Under the pieces are notes generated by a model that searched no databases, was not told where the DNA came from, and saw only the letters and a program-made list of their open reading frames with translations. Positions 32,389 to 43,973 of a stretch of DNA of 64,000 nt are shown in pieces; positions within the stretch are counted from its first letter, which is position 1; every line of letters begins with the position of its first letter. The DNA lies in contig CM066303.1 in NCBI GenBank assembly GCA_033807695.1, positions 3,720,001 to 3,784,000 of the forward strand, in the 5' to 3' direction. The stretch is from Daedaleopsis sinensis. Lineage: Eukaryota > Basidiomycota > Agaricomycetes > Polyporales > Polyporaceae. The translations under genes and the position numbers were made by a program.

Positions 32389-34400
32389 TGGGGTGTGTTT
32401 CACAGGTGTGGTTTGTAGAAAGATAGGCGAAGATGAGCAGGAGCTACCGTCAGACTGAGCTCCTTCTAAGCAGGACTCGTGGCAGGAGGAGCAGAGCGCG
32501 CGCTGGCGGGGAAGCGCTTGCGCGGTCTTCATGCTTGCCGAACCTTTGTTGCTCCGGCTCCCCCTCAAGATCGGTTCAGAACGGGTTCAGAACGGATGTG
32601 AAGCGAGGCAGAGCGCCGGGGTGTGGGACATCAGCAAGCCTGTCCGAGTCCAGTCTACTGGCCATGAAGCATCAATGTAGGTTTATGGTCCGAATCTACG
32701 CGAGGAGATCGAGGCAGTGGGGCTACACAGGGTGCGGGGGCGGATATCCTCGCGTTCTGTGGACGGGAAGTTTTGATTGTCTGTCCAATTGATCATTGCG
32801 AGTGCTAGACGTACCGCACGCTCTAATGCTTACATGGCGCGCGCGAAAACCGTCTCCCGACACAAAGTCGTGGGGCGCGTTCGTCAGATCTCATCGACAC
32901 CAACCTGCAAGTGCGCGTTAGATCGCGAGAAATCGGGGCACAAGTGAAATTCACCGATAGTCATTGATACGTATCTGCGTTGGACGGTGTGGCAGGTGGT
33001 CGCGTATCGTGATGGCTACCAACCCTTAGGAGTGGAGGACCTCGCGGGTATTTGGATTGACGTTAACTAGTAAACGGCCACAGGTTGGTAGAGTGGCATA
33101 TAATTCGGAGAGACAGATGAGTTGTCGGCTTGAGACGGTATGTGTGCGTATGGTGAATGAGGTGGGGCTCGGCGAGGACTTGTCCGGGGCAAGCGAAGGG
33201 ATACATGCACCATGTTTGAAGCAGACGGGCCTCTGGTCCATCACTGTGCGCAGTGTGCAAAGTGTGCCTTGCTCAATGATGTCTGTGATAAGTGGATGTG
33301 GTGGCCGCGTTGTAGACACCAGAGTCGCGGGTTAAGTTGAGAACGAGTGAGCGCGGTTCGCAGTGTGTTCAAGAGAAGAAGACAATGGTGGCATACGCCT
33401 GTGCGTCGACAACTGTAGTTCTCTGAGCGAAAATGACCTGCACTGGCGAGACGAACGACACTGAAAGCAGGATAGAATCGTTCAGGTAACAACACGTGGA
33501 GACAGGAGGGATGCATATTTTGGGTACGGCAGAACACGGCGTTTTCGTAGGAGCGAGTCGAGAGTAACGTTCTCAGAGGAAGTACTCACGTTGTGTGCAT
33601 GAGCATGAACATGAGCATGAGGTTCTCCCGATTGGTCCACAGCGCAGGAGGAAGCATACGGGGAGAGACCCGAAGGAGATCAGAGTAGACTTGGGATGAT
33701 TCAGAGTAGCCTGAGCTGCGAGTGAGGCCAGGCCGGGAGAGAACGCGATGAGAAAGATCCATAGTAGGTGACAGGGGCCAGCGAAAGACCTGAAACGTTG
33801 TACAGATCATCTAGACTCTTGAGGACAGACTCGGGAGCAGACAAACTTGAAGGCAGAGAGACAAGACCCACAGTGGCACAGCCGCAGCTGCGCGAAGGAA
33901 ATATCGCCGCTGCCTTCCGATTGGTCCGGCATTCCCCAAGCGCCGAGTTGGGCCAGTCGGAATTTATCATCCTCATTCAATTTCTACAGCTCTCTTTTTG
34001 AAGTGCAGCTTAAGCTTCATGAGCTGTTCATAGGCGCATAGTAGTTCGTAGGGTATATAGCACATGCAAATTGACCGTGAATGAACCTGCGTATTACACG
34101 GACTTTTGAATTTTCCTTCCCCCAATGTCAAGCTACCGTTGGCAATGGCACTGTGTTGCAGACTCAGTCATGGCGATGGTCGAGTTCGCTTTACCAACCG
34201 TGAAACCGTGACAGAGTACAATGCAGTCGGTGGTCATAGGTCTAATCCTCTCCCAGAGCAGACAAAAGTACATAATACAAGAGAGAATATTTATTATGGG
34301 CTCTGCCAGAGTCTGTAACTCCTGTTCACTCGTACTCGTAAAAGGCCAAATGTTTCCGCGTCGAAAATCAGCCTCCACCAGGCCGACGTTTCATACCGCT
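32389..34400. other. 2-kb intergenic region, no gene recognised
   Basis: Several minus-strand open frames between 33,240 and 33,980 are bordered by possible splice sites but none shows a recognisable protein or consistent composition, so I leave them out. Two stretches repeat a short ATGAGCATGAACATGAGCATGAG phrase-like pattern near 33,600. The promoter of the downstream synthase should lie in the first few hundred bases. Confidence 0.4.
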
Positions 34401-36304
34401 TCACTCAGACCCAGGCACAATTGGGCCTGATGCCTTGACCCATTTCACGGGCCCCACCGCGTTCACGAACCAAGCCGGCTTTGCGTCGCCGACCGCGGGG
34501 TCTGTCCCGAACAGACTCTGCGGGAATCCAAGGGTGAACGGGGCGGCCTCCTCGAGCGCCTTGATCTGCGCGGGGCTGAGGACGATATCCAATCCCTGCA
34601 TTCAGTGCACGGGGCCGTTAGCACCAAACTGCGCCCACATAGCGACGACAGGTACACACCTTGATGACCTCCTCCAGCTGCTGCACATTCCGCCCACCGA
34701 CGACCGGGAATATGTACGGCGCCTTGTGCATGACCCACGCAACCGCGACCGCGGCGATCGTGGCCCCGGACCCCAGTTCGTTCGCGACCGTCTCGAGGGC
34801 AGAGCTCATCGCCTTCTCCGATTCGGTCTGAGGCGTGTTGAACCGAAGTGCGCTGCGCGCCTTGACCTCGGCTTCCGTCTTGTACTTTCCCTGAAGGATG
34901 ATGCCATATTGTGAAGGAATGCACGGAGGAGGAGAGCGGAGTCACTACAACGCACCTGTGCGAGAACGCCCCAAGGCACTACGGCCATGCCCTCCGCCCG
35001 ACACATTGGCAGGATCTCGCGCTCGAGATCACGTTCTGTGAGGCACCAGGGGCCCTGATCTATGAAGGGTGTGTAGATAATCGCACGATAGGTAGTCAGC
35101 ATCATGCTTTCGGCGAGGAAGAGGAAGACGAGGGGTACGTACAAACGACGAATTGGGCCATGCCGTGTGCGCGAGCGTACTCGTTCGCTTTGACAACGAG
35201 CCAAGCTATTGAGGTTTAGGCGCATGAATTGGACGAGCGCGAGGGAGCAGCCAGAAGACCTACCCGGTGTATCGGAAATACCGAGGTACAGCACCTTATT
35301 TTGTTTGACGAGCGCGTCGAGAGCCTGCATAAGCTCCGGGATCGAAGTCGAGTAGTCCCAGCTGCAAACACTGTGAGCATGATGTTCAAGCCCGCGGAAC
35401 GAAACACCGCTTACACGTGGACATAGAGAAGGTCTATGTAGTCTGTCTGCAGTTTCTTGAGACTGTCGTTGACCTATATGGAGGTCAGCCTCTACCACAG
35501 TTTCGTCATAAGACGAGCGGCGCATCTCTTACCGAGTGGTACAGACTCTTCCTGTGGTTACCCTGGTAATTGACCTAGACACAGTTGTCAAAGTCAGACA
35601 CAAGCTGGCAGCGTCGAGCCACGTTCTCTAAACGCGCGCACCTTCAGCTTCACGTCGGGATCGGTGCGATTGTACGCGAAGGAGAACTTCGTCGCGAGCA
35701 CGATCTGGTCGCGATTACCGCGTTGTTTCATCCACGCGCCAACGACTTTTTCGCTCTGAATCAAGTCCTCATGAGTTCCGCTGATATGGCCGTAGAGAAA
35801 ACGTCAGTCGAACTCACTTCTCCCTCTTGATAGTTATTAGCGGTATCGAGGAAGTTGCCGCCCTTCTCCCAGTAAGCATCGAGGAACTGTGTAGACGCGG
35901 ATCATCTCTCAGATCTAGATTGCTGGCAGCGAACACGCAAAGCCTGAACAAACCTTGAACGCATCCTCTTCGCTCGCCGCTGTGAAGGGGGTTTAACCGT
36001 CAGTTGGCTGGATGGAACAAGGAGATAGGTGCGGAACAAACCTCCTGCCAGTACCTCCGCCCATGCTTTACCTAGGGAACCTGTCCCGAGACATAGCGGC
36101 GATACACGCACTACGAGTTGGTATGTGGTTAGGATGTGGGCACCTTCTGGTAAACCTACGAAGTGTACGACATACCGCCTGCCGAGGGTGATAAAAGCTG
36201 CAACGCACGCGATGTCAGAGATGGTTGATTATGTGTACATGCACACGCACCCTATAACGACTTAGCTCTGAGTTGGTCGAAGGAGTCGGTGCAGTGAATG
36301 ACAT
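34401..36304 (-). CDS. Aryl-alcohol dehydrogenase, aldo-keto reductase family (AAD)
   Basis: Thirteen exons give 385 aa: 36304-36251, 36197-36176, 36110-36042, 35979-35954, 35886-35818, 35767-35642, 35574-35533, 35473-35415, 35361-35264, 35205-35143, 35059-34956, 34890-34660 and 34595-34401. Two exons are 22 and 26 nt long. The product is an NADPH-dependent aldo-keto reductase of the AAD14/AKR9 type, which interconverts aryl alcohols and aldehydes; white-rot fungi use it with lignin-derived aromatics. Signatures are RLLSPSAGVRVSPLCLG at the start, the active-site Asp and Tyr in DTANNYQ, the Lys in VLATKFS, the His in LLYVHVWDYSTSI, then YLGISDTPAW and the cofactor-binding PVVGGRNVQQLEE. All four catalytic residues are present. 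It is probably cytosolic. Confidence 0.94.
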
Positions 36305-36559
36305 AGTCAAGGGAGTCCTATTGAGCCGGCGTAGCGTAGTCTGTTCAATTTGAGAGGAATTGCGGGGGAAAACCAATCATTAATCAGTACTGGCATTTAT
36401 AAGTATCTACAAAGGACGTCAGGCTTACAGAGGACCCCCGGGCCCGAATGAGCGCTTAAATGTCATATCCGGCGTCGGAGATGTCAGTAAGCAAAGAGCT
36501 GTTTACACCATAGAATTTTCTGCCCCCGGATTTATGACCGAGGGGAGGATTATCCCCTT
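36305..36559. other. Upstream region of the aryl-alcohol dehydrogenase gene
   Basis: This short stretch separates the gene start from the transporter pseudogene. It should contain the promoter; no clear TATA box was picked out. Confidence 0.4.
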
Positions 36560-36921
36560 TCACATCACCGGCACATCAGCATGCATGTCCGTTACGAGAA
36601 GTTTCTGCAGAGACGAAGATACAAAATCGCACCTTATCGACCCCACGCTCGATGCGTGTCTCGTCAACGAGGACGTCCTCGATCGTACTTGTCGTCCACG
36701 GGCTCCGCGTCGCGCAGCCTGTTCCCGCATTTGAGCAGCCAGCGGCCGAGGACCAGGAGCAGCGGACAGACCGCGGAGCAGATCCCGATCACCGTCCATG
36801 GGACATGGCTGTCGTCCCACATGCATGATGAGACGAGCGACGAGCAGAAGTAAAGCGGAAGAGGGTGCGCACCGCGGTGTGTACTTGGCCTGCCACATGA
36901 ACGGCGCCGCGCCGTTCCCGG
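36560..36921 (-). pseudogene. MFS transporter C-terminal fragment, broken
   Basis: Two exons, 36921-36873 and 36808-36664, join in phase and read GNGAAPFMWQAKYTPR then HVPWTVIGICSAVCPLLLVL. This is the last-helix region of allantoate/nicotinate-type MFS permeases. The frame then stops early at 36,664. In the next frame the sequence continues to resemble the tail at the start of this window, ending ERGVDK before a homologous intron, so a one-base insertion near 36,685 is likely. At the intron end the homologue has CAG but this copy has CAT, so the acceptor is lost too. I could not find the rest of a transporter upstream (36,922-38,300). It is therefore probably a truncated relic, in inverted orientation to the copy at 3-150. 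Confidence 0.55.
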
Positions 36922-38786
36922 CTCAGTACCCGGTGTCACGCTCGATACGCACGAGAGGGAGAGGGAGAGGGCGAAGGCGGTGGTGTCACCCTTACAACGG
37001 ACGACCTGTAGGTTTGCGTCGACCCCGAGGGGGATCCAGAAGATGCAAGAAGAGTCAACTGACTGACACTTCCACGAAAGTGCGGGACCGTGTCGCTCAT
37101 TCCCGCGACGACGCGCAGTGCAGTTGACATTTTCGTTCCGGAGGACAAGTCGAAGGAGGGCCGGTATGACCAGCGGGGAGACACGGATGTCGAAGAGCTG
37201 GGCGGCATAGACTGCTATGTCTATGCGCATGGATTGCCACATATGCGTCGTGCGCGTCGCGAGCATGTCCGAAGGGCTTGCACTGGCGGATGAGGTGGCT
37301 GGTGGACTTCATGTATGACGAGGGACCTGCCAGTTTCTCAGACGATTCTCAGTTAGCCAGCGGTGTACTCACCAATTTCTTAAAGTACACTGACACACAT
37401 TACACCCCCATCGCGTTTGGGACCCGGACCCAGATATATGCGCAGAGTGTGCCGCGCTGCGTCGTTTGCGATAGTTCTCGGAGACAGCTTCTCCGCAGCG
37501 GACTAGATAAGACATGCAGGAAATGGACGTGCCTTCTCTACAAGAGGGTATGAGATGTATTAGGGGCGTATGCGGTGGCGATTGCATATGGTGGTCGCGA
37601 TCCAGAGTATGGATGAAGGTGATAGTTCGAGTGGCGAGGAACAGCGCTAGGCCGTCGAGTCTTTTGTGGGCGGGAGGTGTGAGCTGATGGATCACGGACC
37701 TTCGGGATGAGCTTCTCAGGCTGTCGGAGATCCGGAGGAGATTGAGCCGTGACTAGAGCCGTTCAATAATAGAATGCGGGTCCGTGCCATAGTGACGTAT
37801 ATACGAGCGTCCTGAGAGAGAACTGAGTAGGAGGGGACCCCGCCTAGAGCGAGTGCGCTACAAGAGGTAGGGGCGAGATAGGGACCAAGCGGACGCATAT
37901 ATTGAGCACGGAGTACAGGGTACATCTCGAGTACGCGCAAGGAGATTTGCGGACGAAGAACTTACCTAGGAGTGCATCACCACTGATGTGTCTGTCTTTC
38001 TAGAGTTGTCCATGGCGCGGACGACCAGACGTTGGGGGAGACTTGAGGGAGGATATCGAGATGGGTGTAGAAGGTAGGCGCACGTACAGCAGAGCGAGAG
38101 AGAGAGCGAGTCCCGTGGATTGTGTAAGCCGTACAGCTGCTGAAGAGCAGCTCTGGCAAGATGAGGTCGCAAGATGAGGTCGCAGTAGCCTTCACATCGC
38201 CCGCGTTTTCGACAGTTCGGAGTAAAGCCAACACACCGCACCAGGAGGCGGTCTGCGACTTTGAGCTTTTGGAGCAAGTATAAGAGTATACACCAGGCGA
38301 CTCACCCAGCAGTGAACCATGCGATGGCAAGCAACTCCACCAGACATCCACCGTCGCGAGCTTGAGTCAGGAGCACTAGACGACTCACTAGATGTTAGAC
38401 GTCGATTATTCCGCGGCCTAGACTGTAAGAAGAGTCGGCTGTCTCCAGGAAAATAGAATTCGGCGACACAGGATGCCTGAGCGACGCTAAGCCTTGCGTC
38501 AGGAAGTGAGTGCAGGTGAGGAGGAGGAGCCTGAGGCTGAGGAGGAGCAGGGAGAAACTCCGAGTCGTTGCTGTCAACCAGCGCTTGCATAGACCGGTCC
38601 GGGCCGAGCTGGGCCGAGATCAAGCGCTCATCGACGCGGCCGGTTCTACGCGTAACTTTAAAGTTGAGGTGCATGCATATACTCAAGCCGTACCAGAGCC
38701 TCTCTGATCTCATCAGTCAACACTCTGAGCTCAAGTCCTTGTTAACAGGACAGTGAATGCTATGGTATACTTACTGCAGCCCGGAG
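36922..38786. other. Unassigned region; possible remains of the transporter gene
   Basis: Open pieces on the minus strand (for example 37,081-37,266) may be degraded exons of the transporter at 36.6-36.9 kb, but no membrane helices of the N-terminal half can be read. A minus-strand ATG near 38,011 (MDNSRKTDTSVVMHS) is followed by a GTAAGT donor and could be a lone first exon. Nothing else is recognised. Confidence 0.35.
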
Positions 38787-39560
38787 TAGGGAGTAGCACG
38801 GGACGGGTATACCCGCGCCGGGTACGGGTCAAACCCGCGCGGGTACGGGTACGGGTTGGGAGGTGGGCGACCCGTGCAAACCCGTAGACCCGTCGGGAAA
38901 CCCGCACGATCTACTGAACGCCGTCAGCCCCAGTATGTGAACTTAAATCGTTTGTACAATGTCCTCATCCTTCATGTTAGCCTCTCTCAAAGCTCTGGCT
39001 CCAGCACTCATGGCCGCACAACGGTCATATGGAGATACAAAAGGACGCAGCGGCCCCAATAAAACTGTAGGATCAAGCTCAAGAGCTTCGAACCTCAGTC
39101 CGCATGCGCCGCTGACCGACCCCATCGTCAGCTCGCGCAGCGTCGACGTTTCCCGGACCCTGGACGAATCGGTCCTGACAAGCAGCCCCGACGTTATATC
39201 TTCGAGACTCGGCACAGCAACACTGCACCAGTCACGCTTCACGCTCGAGCTACGCCATGGTCTCGTACCCATCGATACCACGACAGATGGCTACTAGCAG
39301 ACCATCCGTTGGGCCTTAATAGGTCCCCGTCGACGTCTGCCTAGAACCCAGGGGAGACAAGGTACGAGCGAGCCTACTTGGTGTACTACGACCGTGTAGT
39401 ACGACGTAGACCCGCCGGGATACCCGTACCCGCGCAGACCCGTACCCGTGAGAAACCATACCCGCGCAAACCCGTACCCGTAGTCCACGGGTACGGATTT
39501 GCGCGGGTACGGGTACGGGTACGCCTCAAGTAGTCACGGGTATACCCGTGCTACTCCCTA
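38787..39560. mobile_element. Non-autonomous DNA element with inverted repeats and CCCGTA subterminal repeats
   Basis: The 16-bp phrase TAGGGAGTAGCACGGG at 38,787-38,802 returns in inverted orientation at 39,545-39,560. Inside each end are many copies of the hexamer CCCGTA or its complement: in the left 100 bp mostly TACGGG and in the right 140 bp mostly CCCGTACCCG, with further inverted similarity. The flanks carry imperfect candidate 8-bp duplications, GCCCGGAG on the left and CCCCGGAG three bases beyond the right end. The interior has a 339-nt minus-strand open frame (38,943-39,281) with no transposase motif. hAT-like MITEs often have such subterminal hexamer repeats; the family assignment is an inference. 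Confidence 0.55.
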
Positions 39561-41414
39561 GGGCCCCGGAGTCGTGACCGCCCTCGAAATTTCAGAGTTC
39601 ACCGCTCGTTGTGGCGTCTCCCACACTCGCACTCAGGTTAATCCACTACGCCGAGCAGCAGCAATAGTTTCAGATTCTGGAGCACATAACAGTACAATTT
39701 ATGAACAGACGAGTCGGACCGAAGGTCGTGCCGGAGCCTGTGCATCCCGACCACTGCCTGCAGGCCCGTCTACCATCGAGCGGGGTCAGCAACGCAGCAT
39801 CGTCGCAATTCACCTGAGTCAAGACGTACCGTGTAATTCACCCGCACCATGGGACTACCCCAAACGGCGATCCGGCCGCCGTTGGGTTATCCTCCGCATC
39901 GACGGTTTGCGAGCAGGTTGGGCCGAGGGACACGCATCTTCCCGAGTCACTCGTGTCCATCCCCGTGCTTGTATGTAGGAGCCTGTCACGTACTTGCCAG
40001 CACACTCAGTGCAGGCTGCTACTGAAATGCGACGGATGACGGCCTTTCGGAATAGCACTATGTGGTGAGCCTTCAGCGAACATGCGGGTCGAAGAGTACA
40101 CTCACTATCGGAATAGTGACAAACGGGATAATCGGTACATATGTCTGTTGCAGACGGGTAACGCATCCTGGGCAGCTCTACTGCAGTGCAAGGTACGAGG
40201 TGGATGTGCAGCTAGACAACGCTATGAGGTAAGTATGAGCGAGCGAGCTCCGTGTAGAAGATTGTCACTGACTTACAGAATCAGGCCGTGTTCGGAGATG
40301 CGAGAGCGAAGAAGAAGCTTGGTGAGTGGACTGGACAGCGAGAGTGGGAAGTCGAGCGAAAAGGTGTCGAGTCGGAAAGTGAACATTGTATGGTACAAAG
40401 GACGCGTACGGGGACGAAGTTGGGAGCCGGACGGAAGAGACGATACGGAGAGTATAGAGCGAGCGGAACAGGTTCGGAACAAGGGGAAGCTGTCGGTCTG
40501 TTGAAGACAGAGAGAACGAAGAAGGTCGGCGGGTTGTTGGAACCGTCGTGGGGTAGTTTTTGAGGAAGTTTTTGGACGAATTGATGGGATGTATGCAAGT
40601 GAGAGGAGTGTGAATCGAAACATCGTCGGTCTGTTTAAGACCGGACGACTTCATTGCGCTTGGAACGGGAGCTTGCAGCCACAGCGAATTGGATAACGAG
40701 CACGGTCTGATAGCGTCGAGATTCAAGTGCGTCGAGATGGAGTCGAAGTGAGTAGAGGACACTGCGGAGCAGGAGACGGAGGGCCTGAGATGCAAGTATG
40801 TTCGAGCAATGGCGAGCCACAGCGATAGATAGCGGGAATGAATGGTGAGTGTCGAGAATATTGAGTCTGTGAGAGACGCATTTGTTCGGACACGAACTTT
40901 AATATATTCTGGAGTGGAGGCGGAGCATGAAGCGGCATAGGAGATTGTAGCAGGTGATGGATGGGACGGGGGAGCTCATGCAGTACGGATGTCCCAATCC
41001 GAGCAGAGTAAACGGTTGGTACGCTGTTCGTAAGGGTGCCAGTGGCCGATGGAGACGACCGTGGTGCGGTCCACTCCATGAGGTGGGTGTCCCGTGGTGC
41101 GTTTGTCTGCGTCCGGCGGTCAAGGAATCGACTGTCGGCATGTGAGTTGGTTAGAGGAGGAGGATATGATTGTGTGGAACACCGATGATCGTCGGCGCGC
41201 TCGCGGGCAGAGACGAACACCCATAGTCGAGTTTTTGTTACGCAGATAATATGCGAGATGAGTCCGCACTGTGAGTGATGCGAATAGATGAGCGAAGGGA
41301 TAGCTTCAGGCGGGAGATACTGAGGTGAATTCTGGTGGTGAAATGAGTGATAGAGCCAAGCTAGTATCTGAATCAGGACACGGGTGGTCGAACGGCCGAT
41401 TATGTGCTGCAGGA
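39561..41414. other. Downstream flank of DUF6535 copy 1, duplicated at 58.0-59.3 kb
   Basis: No gene is supported. From about 40,150 the sequence resembles 58,010-59,300 base by base with many changes: for example AGGTGGATGTGCAGCTAGACAACGC matches near 58,046, and the stretch 41,140-41,300 with CGATGATCGTCGGC matches near 59,095. The duplicated block therefore extends about 1.3 kb past the coding region. Long open frames on the minus strand at 40,265-40,795 and 40,723-41,496 have no counterpart in the second copy and are probably chance. Confidence 0.5.
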
Positions 41415-43973
41415 TCAAAAGACAGGCTGAGGAGGCAGAGCGTCGGCGAGCCGAACCCAACTGTGAGAGGAAGCGTGGGTATGCCGCTGTTGCCATGATG
41501 TACCAGTGGACTCAGGGTGAGTCAGACTCGAGGAAACGGCTCCGTCAACATCCGGGTCAGAGACTGAGCGGATAGCTTTCTCTTGCGGAGACAGCTGTAT
41601 ATATTGAATGTCAGGGCAGGGAGTCTACGTTACTCGGAAAATAATCTTACCGGATTTAAATTCTGAGTTACTCGTGAGATCCAAACCTTGACCTGTACCT
41701 GACAGCGTTCGATTTTCCTTTCCCACTCTGGGCTACGCTCCTCCTCCTTCAAATGTTCTACGTCCGCGTTCAAATTCAACGCCTCTCTGAGCTCGTGAAA
41801 GAGCAGTGTGTCCGCCCTTGGATGAGCCTCCAGCATGTCTCGAAGATCATGGATGATGCCAGACCAAACCCATGCGGTGACTGGTGAAGCGGGCAAAGCT
41901 AAGCGGAGAATCCATTCAAGTCCAATGTGCGGATGGGCCCAGACTTGCAGAAACTCTTCATCGCTTGCTGCATGATTTAGGGCATAGAGCAACGGCGGTA
42001 CGGTGATCATCCATCCACACACATAGACGACGTCGGGATCATTTACTTCAAGCCACCCCTGAGTTTGAGATCGTAGCTGCCTCGCAAACGCTGCAGCTAA
42101 GGCACACGTGTCAGCTTGTCCGTGGATGTGGTGATCAAAACTCTAGCTGCTACTCACCCCGCTGCCAGTTCCCTGCTTGCGCACTCAGTGTACGCTCTTT
42201 ATACTCAGTGAAAGCCTCCTGGAGCGAGCGACACAGACTATTGTAAAGCAAATCACCTTGGCCCCTGAGATTCTCAGCCGTAAGGTCTTGAGCTACACTC
42301 ATAAAGTCCATGCATACGTCGGATGGACCTGTATTGAGCTCTTGGTAAATTCGCAGAGACGGGAAGAGTCCTTCCAATTGGACCGTGCCCTGCATGCCGT
42401 CCTTGAGGGTAGCCGTAATGGCCAAGAGTCCACTAAACACTACATAGAACGGTACCTGGTCGTAGGCACGGTACCACTGCCCGTGTTGCATCACTTCCGC
42501 CTGGATCTGCAAAAAGTAACGAGAAGCGTGCTTCGGATTCAGCATCGTTACAGTAGGCATAGAAGCAGTGATACTGCGAGGATCCAGAGTGGTCGTGAAT
42601 GCAGTAGTAGCCATATCAGCGTCGAGTTTCTCTTGGTCGTCTGAAACGGTCTTGAGCTCCTTTCCGCGTAGAGTCGACGTTGCGCTAGAGGAGTGCACAT
42701 ACATGTACACCCTTAAGCCTGCCAGATGCAATCGCCGGTGCCACCACGATGGTATCGCCATAATAGCCATAAAAGACAGCATGACCAAATTGCAGGAGAT
42801 GAAAAAGGCCACGGACGCGAACGCAATAGCGGGGGGCGTGATATAGCAACAGTCGCGACTGAAGGCCGGTAGGACAGTCGTGACGAGTATGAGACCGAAC
42901 ATAGCTCCAATCAGGATGGTTGCAACGATGGCGACAGTATGATTGAGATGCCATAGTAGGACGAGCATACCGGCGAAGAACAGGGACAAGGCGATTTGCA
43001 GAAGAACTGGAAGAAAACCGATGATCTCAGCGACTCTCCACCTCCTGAGACTGTTCAGTCGATGCTGCCGGATCCGTGCGATGCGAGCGGAGGATCCTGA
43101 GATGCCGGTGCTGTATTCGGATAACCATTGCTTGACCATGATGGCGACTGATGCGACCGACAGGCTGAAGATGAGGCTCGAGAACCACAATGTGTTGAGT
43201 ACCACAGCCCATTTTTCAGCCTGAGGAGGGGGTGCGGGAGCAGCTGTCAAGGAGATCGCGGGCTGCGTCGAGTTGACGTGGGGAGGATTGATTATGAAGC
43301 TGTTGAGCTGCAGCGAGATCTGCTGGAGGGTAGCGAGGACGGGATCTGGGGGCGGCGGAGTGAGGAGGTATGATTGCACGTTGAACGCTGTGAGAACAGC
43401 GGAGAAGAGGCCGGCCTGTGTATGAGAAGCTCGCATGGCGGTTGCAACATCATGGAGGTACAGGATTGGCACGCACATATACGAGCAGTGTATCCATCTC
43501 CTCCTTCCAACGCTTCACCATGTCATCGCTGTACTGCTTGACTATTTCCGCGATCTGTTTCCTTGATTCGGCCTTCTCCTGTTCGGTGAATAAAGTTTCC
43601 TGCCGCTCGTACCACCGTTCCTAGTGCTTGGTGAGTATCTTACAAGTGATCGATGATGATATGGTAACAAATACCTTTGAGTGCGGTATCTTGCAGCCAT
43701 CTAGAAAGGGCGGCAGTGGCTCTGATAAGGTAGGCTCTGCATCCTATCCATATTTCACTCAACCAATTATCACCCAGAGGCTTTAGGACCGCGACGTACA
43801 GATGTGGCACTACCGCCTTCACCATGTGCGCTCTCACGAATTGATCCCGAATCATGGTTCTGCTCCGGAGATCTAGCGGAGACTTCTGCTGTTTCGGATT
43901 GCGGCGGTACAAGCTCTACGTCCGACGTAGGCAAGAGTTTGAGCAGAGACCGTACGACGGTGAACGGGGGCAT
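41415..43973 (-). CDS. DUF6535 membrane protein, copy 1
   Basis: Six exons are proposed: 43973-43782, 43734-43675, 43620-43477, 43415-42158, 42090-41651 and 41594-41415, about 757 aa. It belongs to the basidiomycete-specific DUF6535 family, shown by YSDDMVKRWKEEMDTLLVY leading into AGLFSAVLTAFNVQSYLL, then QQISLQLNSF and a segment with WLSEYSTGISGS and RRWRVAEIIG. At least four membrane helices can be read (AGLFSAVLTAF, WFSSLIFSLSVASVAIMV, LPVLLQIALSLFFAGMLVLL, VAIVATILIGAMFGLILVT), plus one or two more near 42,750-42,850. The C-terminal third is soluble. The function of the family is unknown. The exon 1 donor is doubtful: at the place where copy 2 has GT this copy has GC. The start at 43,973 is uncertain. 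Confidence 0.78.

Noticed and set aside
36664..37266. 200-codon minus-strand frame as one uninterrupted membrane protein
   Set aside because: Only its end resembles a transporter, and that part makes better sense as two exons joined at 36,873/36,808; the upstream portion has no membrane helices.
40265..41496. Minus-strand open frames of 176 and 257 codons downstream of DUF6535 copy 1
   Set aside because: The duplicated DNA at 58-59 kb does not preserve these frames except in part; they look like by-products of the repeat. The last exon of the DUF6535 gene uses a different frame here.
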